From: Pelagirhabdus alkalitolerans
Lineage (GTDB): Bacteria; Bacillota; Bacilli; Bacillales; Amphibacillaceae
NCBI RefSeq assembly: GCF_900096905.1
Contig: NZ_FMYI01000003.1
Coordinates: forward strand, 1 to 64,000
DNA: 64,000 nucleotides
Direction of reading: 5' to 3'
Notes under the pieces: generated by a model
What the model saw: the letters and a program-made list of their open reading frames with translations, nothing else
What the model was told of the DNA's origin: nothing
Database searches by the model: none
Part shown: one piece after another, positions 25,930 to 33,583 of the stretch
Position numbering within the stretch: position 1 is the stretch's first letter
Layout of the letters: every line of letters starts with the position of its first letter
Position numbers and translations under genes: made by a program

Positions 25930-26925
25930 ATGAATGTAACGATTTATGATGTTGCTAGAGAAGCCAACGTATCGATGGCGACTGTATCACGAGTGGTAAA
26001 CGGAAATCCAAATGTTAAACCAGCAACAAGAAAGAAAGTGTTAAATACAATTGAGGAATTAGGCTATCGTCCGAATGCTGTAGCAAGAGGGCTTGCGAGT
26101 AAGAAGACGACAACTGTCGGCGTTATTATCCCTGACATTTCAAGTATCTTCTTCTCAGAGCTAGCGCGTGGGATTGATGATATTGCGAATATGTATAAGT
26201 ACAATATTATTTTGAGTAACTCTGACCAAAATGTTGATAAAGAGATTAATTTGATTAATACAATGCTAGAAAAGCAAGTAGACGGTATTGTATTTATGGG
26301 TGGACGTATTACAGATGAACATATTCAACAATTTAAAACATCGCCCGTTCCTATTGCATTAGCGGCTACAGTTGACCCGAAAGAAACAACGCCATCTGTC
26401 AATATTGACTATGAAAAAGCAGGATATGAAGCGACAGAGCTTTTAATTGAAAATGGTCATAAACATCCAGCTTTCGTAACTGGTGTAGAAGAGACGCCAG
26501 CGAATGAATTAAAATATCAAGGCTATAAACGAGCTCTAGAATCCAACCAACAGACTGTCAATGATGAAGTTGTTATTAGAGGTGATTTAACATACACTTC
26601 AGGTATTGAAGCTGTTGAACAATTACTTCAACATAAAGAGCACCCAACCGCTATATTTGTTGCATCAGATGAGATGGCGCTTGGTGTGATCCACGGTATT
26701 CAAGATAAAGGCTTGCGTGTACCAGAAGATATTGAAGTTGTAGGTTTTGATAACACAAGATTAGCGACGATGGTACGTCCAACATTATCTACAGTTGTTC
26801 AACCGATGTATGACATTGGTGCTGTTGCGATGCGATTATTAACGAAATATATGAATAAAGAAGAAGTGACAGATTCAAATGTTATTTTGCCACATCAAAT
26901 TATTGAAAGAAACTCAACAAAATAA
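25930..26925 (+). CDS. ccpA: Catabolite control protein CcpA
   Basis: A 331-residue LacI/GalR-family regulator. The N-terminal helix-turn-helix and hinge ([20 protein letters not shown], then [15 protein letters not shown]) are closely like CcpA, followed by a periplasmic-binding-protein-like core ([47 protein letters not shown]). With HPr-Ser46-P it binds cre sites to control carbon metabolism; a cre-like site upstream of ackA in this window fits. GGAGGG precedes the ATG. The position between aroA and motPS is the B. subtilis order. Confidence 0.96.
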   Translation: MNVTIYDVAREANVSMATVSRVVNGNPNVKPATRKKVLNTIEELGYRPNAVARGLASKKTTTVGVIIPDISSIFFSELARGIDDIANMYKYNIILSNSDQNVDKEINLINTMLEKQVDGIVFMGGRITDEHIQQFKTSPVPIALAATVDPKETTPSVNIDYEKAGYEATELLIENGHKHPAFVTGVEETPANELKYQGYKRALESNQQTVNDEVVIRGDLTYTSGIEAVEQLLQHKEHPTAIFVASDEMALGVIHGIQDKGLRVPEDIEVVGFDNTRLATMVRPTLSTVVQPMYDIGAVAMRLLTKYMNKEEVTDSNVILPHQIIERNSTK

Positions 26926-26940
26926 TTTTATTGCCGATAT
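26914..26940 (+). promoter_or_regulatory. Sigma-D-like (flagellar) promoter before motP
   Basis: GCCGATAT (26933-26940) is an exact match to the sigma-D -10 consensus. Exactly 15 bases upstream lies TCAA (26914-26917), three of four matches to TAAA. The site overlaps the ccpA stop codon and lies 76 bases before the motP start, so it could transcribe the stator genes independently of ccpA. Confidence 0.6.
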
Positions 26941-27016
26941 AGTAGATATCGATCGTGCAAATCCTTGGCATTTTCGAAAGTAGATTGTAGATTTTACGTA
27001 GTTAAGGAGAGGGCAT

Positions 27017-27841
27017 ATGAAAAAAAGAGATATTTTAACCCCAATCGGTATCACACTAGGTATTGTGATGATTTCTTTCGGTATTATATCAAATACAGGT
27101 GTTGACGGTTTTGTTGCATTTGTTCAGGTATCGTCAGTTGTGATCGTACTCGGTGGTTTGACTGCTGCATTATTAATCAATTTTAATGTAGATCAAGTAA
27201 AATCGATGGGGAGCGTTGTAAAAGAGTCATTTAATAAGAATGAGCATGATTTAGAAGATCTAATTAGCTTATTTGAGCGTCTGTCTGAGCGGGCAAGACG
27301 TGAAGGATTATTAGCACTAGAAAATGAACTGGAAGAGGTTGAAGACCCTTTTATTAAAAAAGGTGTCTTATTAGCCATTGATGGTATTGAACCAGAAGTC
27401 ATTCAAGATATCATGTCAGCTGAGATAACAGCGATGGAAGACCGTCATACAAGAGGTCGTATGATTATTGAAAAGGCTGGAGAGTTCGCACCATCATGGG
27501 GAATGATTGGTACGTTAATTGGTCTTATTTTAATGTTGAATGATTTAAACGATCCAGCTACACTAGGGCCACAAATGGCCGTCGCTTTGTTGACCACATT
27601 TTATGGGTCTGTAATGGCTAACTTAGTCTTCTTGCCGATGTCTGGTAAATTAGAGACGAAAACAGATGAAGAAGTATTTATGAAACAAATTGTTATTGAA
27701 GGGGTGATCGGCGTTCAATCCGGTCAAAACCCTCGTATACTTAAAGAAAAATTAAGTGCGTTTCTTTCTGATGATATGCGTAAACGTCGCTCTGAAGATA
27801 GTGATGAGGTAGAAGAAGGTGTAGCTGATGAAGCTTCGTAA
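27017..27841 (+). CDS. motP: Flagellar stator protein MotP (MotA family)
   Basis: A 274-residue membrane protein with four membrane segments (about residues 8-28, 33-53, 155-175 and 185-207) and a charged cytosolic loop (SLFERLSERARREGLLALENELEE). It contains the family stretch GEFAPSWGMIGTLIGLILML. With MotS it forms the Na+-driven stator known from alkaliphilic Bacillus and B. subtilis. The acidic C-terminus is typical of salt-adapted homologues. AAGGAGAGGG precedes the ATG. It overlaps motS by 14 bases. Confidence 0.93.
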   Translation: MKKRDILTPIGITLGIVMISFGIISNTGVDGFVAFVQVSSVVIVLGGLTAALLINFNVDQVKSMGSVVKESFNKNEHDLEDLISLFERLSERARREGLLALENELEEVEDPFIKKGVLLAIDGIEPEVIQDIMSAEITAMEDRHTRGRMIIEKAGEFAPSWGMIGTLIGLILMLNDLNDPATLGPQMAVALLTTFYGSVMANLVFLPMSGKLETKTDEEVFMKQIVIEGVIGVQSGQNPRILKEKLSAFLSDDMRKRRSEDSDEVEEGVADEAS

Positions 27842-28619
27842 AAAGAAGCAATCAAAAGGAAGTCCAAAATGGATGACGACCTTTGCTGACATGATGACAC
27901 TTATTCTTGTGTTTTTTATACTACTTTTTTCAATGTCACAGATTGACGCTGCTAGATTTGAGGCGGTTGCTGAATCATTTAGAAATCGAATGGTTTTTGA
28001 TGGATTCCCTTCACCGGTGGAAATGGATCAACCATCAGATAGCTCTGATATGAGAGATCAGCTAGATGGAATGGAACAATTTGATCCCGATTTTTTTGAA
28101 GATGAAGAGGATGACGAAACTGATTTTGACGAAGATGAATTAGAAGAAGATGAAGATTCACTTGATGAATTACTTCAAGAAGTTGAAATGTTTCTTGAAG
28201 ATAATCAATTAGAAGAAGTGATTTCAGCAAATCGGACAGATCAAGGCGTTGTCCTCATTTTGCAAGAGCGGATCTTATTTGATACAGGGGAGGCTGTGAT
28301 TAAGTCAGAAGGTGAGCCTTTTCTAGATAAAATTGCACTTTTATTATCAAATATACCGAACTATGTTCGAGTTGAGGGTCATACAGATGATAGACCTATT
28401 TCGACACCGGAATTCCCATCAAACTGGGAATTATCAGGAGCAAGAGCAAGTAGTGTTATTCGTCATATTATCGATGCAAATGATTTTGAAGAAGACCGAT
28501 TTATGGCAGTTGGATATGGTGATACCCGTCCAATCGTTCCGAATGACTCTCCAGAAAACTGGCAAAGAAATAGACGTGTAGAAGTTGTTATATTATCACT
28601 TTCAGAATCTACAGATTAA
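27828..28619 (+). CDS. motS: Flagellar stator protein MotS (MotB family)
   Basis: A 263-residue protein with one membrane helix (about residues 17-37, WMTTFADMMTLILVFFILLF) carrying the ion-binding D21, and a C-terminal OmpA-like peptidoglycan-binding domain (about 135-260: VEGHTDDRPI, NWELSGARASSVIRHII, GYGDTRPI). Leu at position +4 from D21 is what I recall for sodium-type MotS. Between the two parts is a very acidic insert (about residues 84-130). It overlaps motP by 14 bases, so translation is probably coupled. Confidence 0.93.
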   Translation: MKLRKKKQSKGSPKWMTTFADMMTLILVFFILLFSMSQIDAARFEAVAESFRNRMVFDGFPSPVEMDQPSDSSDMRDQLDGMEQFDPDFFEDEEDDETDFDEDELEEDEDSLDELLQEVEMFLEDNQLEEVISANRTDQGVVLILQERILFDTGEAVIKSEGEPFLDKIALLLSNIPNYVRVEGHTDDRPISTPEFPSNWELSGARASSVIRHIIDANDFEEDRFMAVGYGDTRPIVPNDSPENWQRNRRVEVVILSLSESTD

Positions 28620-28622
28620 CTA

Positions 28623-28670
28623 ACAAAAAACCTCTTATGTATGAAAACATGCATAAGAGGTTTTTTGTTA
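28623..28670 (+). terminator. Terminator of motPS
   Basis: A perfect 15-bp stem (28625-28639 with 28652-28666) ending in a run of T residues; A residues on the other side also allow minus-strand use. Confidence 0.93.
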
Positions 28671-28869
28671 CTTCTAAAATAGTCTCTGAAATATGTGCTA
28701 GGGTAACGGTACACTTTGTGAAAAAGGAAAGTGTGATTTTAGATTACGATATGGCTATTACTTTTATATAAAAATATTTATTCCCACAAGAAAAGAGATT
28801 AAGATTAAATAACAGCCAACAGTTTTATTTCTAAGTTAACAAATAGATTTTCAATTTTTTATGATTGGT

Positions 28870-29991
28870 TTATGTGAAAAGTGTGACTCTCAATTGTGAA
28901 ATTAAATGATCAATCTCGTCTTTCGTAGTACTTAAGCTTGTGCTAATTCTAAAAAAGCGTTGATGGCTAGATTCATCATCTAATAAACTGCTTAAATTAC
29001 GATTTGAATGAACCGTTCCTTGGCAGGCGCTTCGTGTTGATATGTATATTTTGTGTCTATTTAATTCTTGCGCAATGTATTCACCATTAAACGCATGAGA
29101 AACACATCCAATAATACTTGAATGTTGATCATTGCTTTCAATGATGGACAGTGGCAAATGATGTTTTTGAACTTGTTCAGTAAAGTATTGTCGTAAATCG
29201 CTAGTATGTGTGAAAAACAACTCTTCTTCATCCATTGTGTTTGAAAAAGCCTGAGCTAAGCTTCCGATTAATGCTGGGTTAAGGGTACCTTGTTTAAAAC
29301 CATATTGTTGCGTATTTTCATATAAAGGAGTAAGGATATCAGCGTGTTTGATTAAAAGTAGTCCTATTCCTTTTGGTCCTTTAATTTTGTGTCCAGAGAT
29401 GGATATCGCATCTACGTAAGTAAATAAGTTATTTAAGTGGTGCTTCCCAAATGATTGAGCAACATCACTATGAAAAGGAATTGATTTGTCTTTTAACATT
29501 TTTCCAATTGCTTTAATTGGCTGAATACAGCCTGTTTCACTATTAACGTGTTGAATTGTGACAAGCCTAGTATTGGGTCTTATTGCTGATTGTAGGTCAT
29601 TAAGAGAAATTTGCCCTGTTTTGTTAACAGGTAAATAGGTAACTTCAATGATGCCTCTTCTTTCTAACAACTTTAAATAATAATAGATAGAGCTATGTTC
29701 AACAGATGATGAGATCACATGGCTTTTTTCTTGTTCTTCAATTTGAGACAAATATAAATCAATTGCGAGTTGATTACTATCTGACCCACTTGATGTGAAA
29801 ATAATGCCTTCATCACTTAAATTAAACCGATTTTTAATGACTTGGCGTGCGGATAACACAATTTGATTCGCGTGCTGTCCTAAATCATGTAGGCTATGAG
29901 GGTTATATGGATAAGTTGATTCGAGATACCTATACAGTTCGTTTATTTCCTTAGGTGTAGGATAAGTAGCAGCATAGTCTAAATAAATCAA
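28870..29991 (-). CDS. nifS: Cysteine desulfurase NifS (NAD-synthesis type)
   Basis: A 373-residue PLP-dependent enzyme that takes sulfur from cysteine. Visible are the PLP lysine motif SGHKIKGPKGIGLL (about residue 200) and the catalytic Cys loop STRSACQGTVHSN (about 324). It is divergent from nadBCA, as nifS is in B. subtilis, where it supplies the Fe-S cluster of quinolinate synthase NadA. Translation starts at TTG (29989-29991) with AGGAGG 8 bases upstream; no ATG is as well placed. A second desulfurase gene at 49039 serves ThiI. Confidence 0.92.
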   Translation of the reverse strand: MIYLDYAATYPTPKEINELYRYLESTYPYNPHSLHDLGQHANQIVLSARQVIKNRFNLSDEGIIFTSSGSDSNQLAIDLYLSQIEEQEKSHVISSSVEHSSIYYYLKLLERRGIIEVTYLPVNKTGQISLNDLQSAIRPNTRLVTIQHVNSETGCIQPIKAIGKMLKDKSIPFHSDVAQSFGKHHLNNLFTYVDAISISGHKIKGPKGIGLLLIKHADILTPLYENTQQYGFKQGTLNPALIGSLAQAFSNTMDEEELFFTHTSDLRQYFTEQVQKHHLPLSIIESNDQHSSIIGCVSHAFNGEYIAQELNRHKIYISTRSACQGTVHSNRNLSSLLDDESSHQRFFRISTSLSTTKDEIDHLISQLRVTLFT

Positions 29992-30034
29992 TAGTCATTC
30001 CTCCTTGCAAAAAAGTCTTTCTTTTATTATTATA

Positions 30035-30066
30035 TGTAAAGATAGGTGTAAAGACAAATGTAAAGA
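30035..30066 (+). promoter_or_regulatory. Three direct repeats in the nifS-nadB intergenic region
   Basis: TGTAAAGA occurs at 30035-30042, 30047-30054 and 30059-30066, exactly 12 bases apart; the third overlaps the nadB ribosome binding site. Repeats like this suggest operator sites. NiaR (YrxA), the niacin-dependent repressor of nad genes in Bacillus, is the likely binder, by context and by my memory of its TGTAAAGA-like sites. No niaR gene is in the window. Confidence 0.6.
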
Positions 30067-30075
30067 AGGGTTAAT

Positions 30076-31578
30076 ATGGACAAAAGAAAAATGTTAATAA
30101 TAGGAGCGGGCTTATCTGCATATCAATTAGCGAAGTACAGTTATGATGCGTTTGATGTCACGATTGTTACGAAAGGAAGTGCCAGTCAATGTAATTCCAT
30201 GAGAGCTCAAGGTGGAATTGCAGCAGCTATTCATTCTAATGATCACCCCGATTTACATTTAAACGATACGTTAAAAGCAGGGAGTTATTATAATGATGTC
30301 AATCAAGTGAATACACTAGTAAAAGGTGCTAAAGATATTATGGATACACTTGTGTTAGAAGGTTTTCAGTTTGATAAAAATTCAAGTGGTGCGTTATCCT
30401 CTGGTTTCGAAGGAGCTCACCAAAAAAAGAGAATTTTTCGCGCAGGTGGGGATCAAACGGGTAAATATTTAATTGAATTCTATCAATCATTGATTGAAGA
30501 TCACATTTCATTGATTGAAAATCATTTAGCAGTAGACTTAATAGCTAAAAATGGTGAAGTGAAGGGTGTCATAACGATTGATCAATATGATCAGTATCAT
30601 GTTTTTAATGCTGATGTTGTGATCCTTGCTACTGGTGGTTATGGAGGAATATATGATCGTCATTCAAATGACGAGACCACTACAGGTGATGGTATCAGTT
30701 TAGCGTACCGAGCAGGGGCTGAAGTTTTAGACTTAGAATTTGTTCAATTTCATCCGACTTTATTTAAAGGTAAAAACCGTTATCACTTAATTTCTGAAGC
30801 GGTAAGAGGAGAGGGAGCCTGTTTGATCGATGAAAGGGGTACAAAAATCTTAGCAGAGCACCCGATGAAAGACTTAGCACCGCGTGATATCGTAAGCCAA
30901 GAAATCACCAGTGTTTTAGAGAAAGGTTCACAAGTTTACCTAGATATAACAAAGATTCCAAATTTCAAAGAACGGTTTCCAAGTATTTATGAGTCATTAA
31001 TACAAGAAGGTTATTCAATTCATAAACCAGTATCTGTTGAACCAGGTGCGCACTTTTCAATGGGTGGCGTACGTGTTGATGAAAATGGAATGACAAGTAT
31101 TAAAGATTTATATGCGGTTGGTGAGGTGAGTGCACATCGACTGCACGGTGCCAATCGATTAGCGAGTAATTCATTGCTTGAAACGTTAGTATTTCCAAAG
31201 CGTTTAGCTTTATATTTAGATAACGTTATACGTTTAAAAAAAGACAGTGTTGCTGCTCCATTAAGTGATAGAAAGAAGATAAGCGACTATCCTTCATTAG
31301 GCTGCATAAAAGAAAAAAACCGTCTAATACTTGGAGTCTTACGAAATCAAACTTCCTTATTAAATTATAAGCAGTGGTTAGATCAGTATGAACTTGATAA
31401 TCTAGTAAATTTATCGGCGCGAAATGTTTCTCGAAAACAGATCGAAAAAGAACATATTCTAATTGTAAGTCATTTAGTCCTTAATCATTGTATAAGACGA
31501 AAAGAATCGCTTGGCGCCCATGTTATTAATAAATATCAAGATCGATCACAAAATCTAAAAGGGGTGTTAAGCTGTTGA
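30076..31578 (+). CDS. nadB: L-aspartate oxidase NadB
   Basis: A 500-residue flavoenzyme that oxidises L-aspartate to iminoaspartate, the first step of de novo NAD synthesis. The FAD motif is LIIGAGLSAYQLA at the N-terminus, followed by SMRAQGGIAAA, the active-site stretch LEFVQFHPTLF, and HRLHGANRLASNSLLE near residue 355. AAAGAAGGG precedes the ATG. It is the first gene of nadB-nadC-nadA, overlapping nadC by 4 bases. FAD- and substrate-binding residues of the succinate dehydrogenase flavoprotein family are all present. Confidence 0.95.
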   Translation: MDKRKMLIIGAGLSAYQLAKYSYDAFDVTIVTKGSASQCNSMRAQGGIAAAIHSNDHPDLHLNDTLKAGSYYNDVNQVNTLVKGAKDIMDTLVLEGFQFDKNSSGALSSGFEGAHQKKRIFRAGGDQTGKYLIEFYQSLIEDHISLIENHLAVDLIAKNGEVKGVITIDQYDQYHVFNADVVILATGGYGGIYDRHSNDETTTGDGISLAYRAGAEVLDLEFVQFHPTLFKGKNRYHLISEAVRGEGACLIDERGTKILAEHPMKDLAPRDIVSQEITSVLEKGSQVYLDITKIPNFKERFPSIYESLIQEGYSIHKPVSVEPGAHFSMGGVRVDENGMTSIKDLYAVGEVSAHRLHGANRLASNSLLETLVFPKRLALYLDNVIRLKKDSVAAPLSDRKKISDYPSLGCIKEKNRLILGVLRNQTSLLNYKQWLDQYELDNLVNLSARNVSRKQIEKEHILIVSHLVLNHCIRRKESLGAHVINKYQDRSQNLKGVLSC

Positions 31579-32414
31579 ACCATTTAATACTTGATGAACA
31601 ACTTAAACAGTTTTTAAATGAAGACATAGGTCATGGGGATCTTTCGTCACAATGTATTCCTGAAGATGCAAAAGGAAGAGGTCAGCTAAGCTCTAAAGCA
31701 CAAGGTGTTTTTTACGGATGTGAAGTCATTCGATCCATTTATCGTTTATATGCGCCGATGACTGATATAGAATTTTATATTAAAGACGGAGAAAAAATTA
31801 AACAAGGTGATATTATTTGTAGGATTGAAGGTTGTTATCGGCATTTATTAGAGACAGAACGGGTGTTACTTAATCTCATTCAACATTTAAGTGGTGTTGC
31901 AACTACAACAGCTGAAGCGGTTGTACGATTAGATGATCATTCGGTAAAAATAGTTGATACACGAAAAACAACACCTGGTCTTCGCATGCTAGAAAAATTA
32001 GCTGTAAAAGCAGGTGGTGGACATAATCATCGGTATCATCTAGCAGATGCGGTTATGTTAAAAGACAATCATTTAGCATTTTTCTCATCGATTAAGAAAG
32101 CAGTAGCTACTATTAGATCACACATTTCACATATGACAAAAATAGAAGTAGAGATTGAGACTTACGAGCAATTGATTGAAGCGATTGAATCCAATGTTGA
32201 TGTGATTATGTTTGATAATTTGCCACCCCAAAAAATAAAAGAATGGTTAAGTGTAGTGCCTGATTCAATAGCAACAGAAGCATCAGGTAATATTACACTT
32301 GAATCGATCCATACATACAAACATTGTGGCATTGATTTTATTTCGTTAGGTGCATTAACACACTCATCAAAAGCTTTAGACATTAGTTTACAGATTGAGG
32401 AGATAAATAAATGA
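31575..32414 (+). CDS. nadC: Nicotinate-nucleotide pyrophosphorylase NadC
   Basis: A 279-residue quinolinate phosphoribosyltransferase that makes nicotinate mononucleotide from quinolinate and PRPP. Motifs are NEDIGHGDLSSQ, ERVLLNLIQHLSGVAT, DTRKTTPGLRMLEKLAVKAG, HNHRYHLADAVMLKDNHL and EASGNITLE. Start is TTG at 31575 in a TTGA overlap with the nadB stop, with AAAAGGGG upstream. It overlaps nadA by ATGA, so the three genes are translationally coupled. Confidence 0.95.
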   Translation: MNHLILDEQLKQFLNEDIGHGDLSSQCIPEDAKGRGQLSSKAQGVFYGCEVIRSIYRLYAPMTDIEFYIKDGEKIKQGDIICRIEGCYRHLLETERVLLNLIQHLSGVATTTAEAVVRLDDHSVKIVDTRKTTPGLRMLEKLAVKAGGGHNHRYHLADAVMLKDNHLAFFSSIKKAVATIRSHISHMTKIEVEIETYEQLIEAIESNVDVIMFDNLPPQKIKEWLSVVPDSIATEASGNITLESIHTYKHCGIDFISLGALTHSSKALDISLQIEEINK

Positions 32415-33508
32415 ATTTTTTAGATAACTTAGTCGAGTCAAATATACTACCAGATTATTATTTAACGACAGATTCTTCTGTTTTGGAGAAAAGAATAAAA
32501 ATGATTAAGAATGAGATGAAAGATGATTTGTTCATTCCTGGTCATCATTATCAAAAAGATGAAGTTGTGCAATTCGCTGACGAAATGGGGGATTCTTTAG
32601 AATTGGCTAAACAATCAGCGACGAAGACAGCGAAGTATATTGTATTTTGTGGTGTCCATTTCATGGCAGAAACAGCTGATATTTTGTCATCAAATGATCA
32701 GGCGGTTATTTTACCAGATTTAAGGGCAGGTTGTTCAATGGCTGATATGGCTTCAATAAAACAAACAGAAAAAGCATGGACATATTTACAGGAGATCTTT
32801 GATGATACGATCATGCCATTGACCTATGTGAATTCAACAGCGGACATTAAAGCATTTGTTGGTAAAAACGGAGGAGCTACGGTCACTTCCTCAAATGCGA
32901 AAGAAATGATTAAATGGGCTTTTAAACAAAAAGAAAGATTGTTGTTTTTACCGGATCAACATCTAGGTAGAAATACAGCCTTTGAATTAGGTATAAAATT
33001 GAATGAAATGGCTGTGTATGATCCAATTAATGAATGCTTAGAATACGATGGTCTATATGATGATGTGAAAGTCATCTTGTGGAAAGGACACTGTTCAGTA
33101 CACCAACTGTTTACGGCAGCTCAAATAGAATCTATAAAACAAAATGATGATCAAATACAAGTGATTGTGCACCCCGAGTGTCCATTTGAGGTTCTTGAAA
33201 AAAGTGACTTAAGTGGATCTACACGTTATATCATTGATAAAATCGATCAAGCACCACCGGGTTCTAAATTTGCGGTAGGGACTGAAATGAATCTTGTCAA
33301 TCGTTTGATCGATACCTATCCGGATAAACATATTCAATCACTCAATCCATTTATGTGTCCATGTGTGACGATGAATCGTATTGACTTACCACACTTAGCT
33401 TATGCACTAGATTGTGTTTATGAGAGTGAATTGTTGAATGTTATATCTGTTCCTAATCAAACGAAAGAATACGCAAAAATGGCATTACAAAGAATGCTGG
33501 ATCATTAG
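32411..33508 (+). CDS. nadA: Quinolinate synthase NadA
   Basis: A 365-residue [4Fe-4S] enzyme that condenses iminoaspartate with dihydroxyacetone phosphate to quinolinate. The three cluster cysteines are likely those in RAGCSMADM (C108), KGHCSVH (about 228) and the MCPC stretch near 318. Other family stretches are GHHYQKDEVVQFAD and HPECPFEVLE. GAGGAG precedes the ATG. Last gene of the nad operon; a strong terminator follows. Its cluster is presumably built by the adjacent NifS. Confidence 0.95.
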   Translation: MNFLDNLVESNILPDYYLTTDSSVLEKRIKMIKNEMKDDLFIPGHHYQKDEVVQFADEMGDSLELAKQSATKTAKYIVFCGVHFMAETADILSSNDQAVILPDLRAGCSMADMASIKQTEKAWTYLQEIFDDTIMPLTYVNSTADIKAFVGKNGGATVTSSNAKEMIKWAFKQKERLLFLPDQHLGRNTAFELGIKLNEMAVYDPINECLEYDGLYDDVKVILWKGHCSVHQLFTAAQIESIKQNDDQIQVIVHPECPFEVLEKSDLSGSTRYIIDKIDQAPPGSKFAVGTEMNLVNRLIDTYPDKHIQSLNPFMCPCVTMNRIDLPHLAYALDCVYESELLNVISVPNQTKEYAKMALQRMLDH

Positions 33509-33535
33509 CATCGTGAGTGAATTTTGTTTAGATAG

Positions 33536-33574
33536 CAAAAAAAAGAGGATGAAATTATTTCATCCTCTTTTTTG
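33536..33574. terminator. Bidirectional terminator between nadA and the PBP gene
   Basis: A perfect 13-bp stem (33542-33554 with 33558-33570), with A and T runs on the two sides, between convergent genes. Confidence 0.92.
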
Positions 33575-33583
33575 ATAAAGTGA

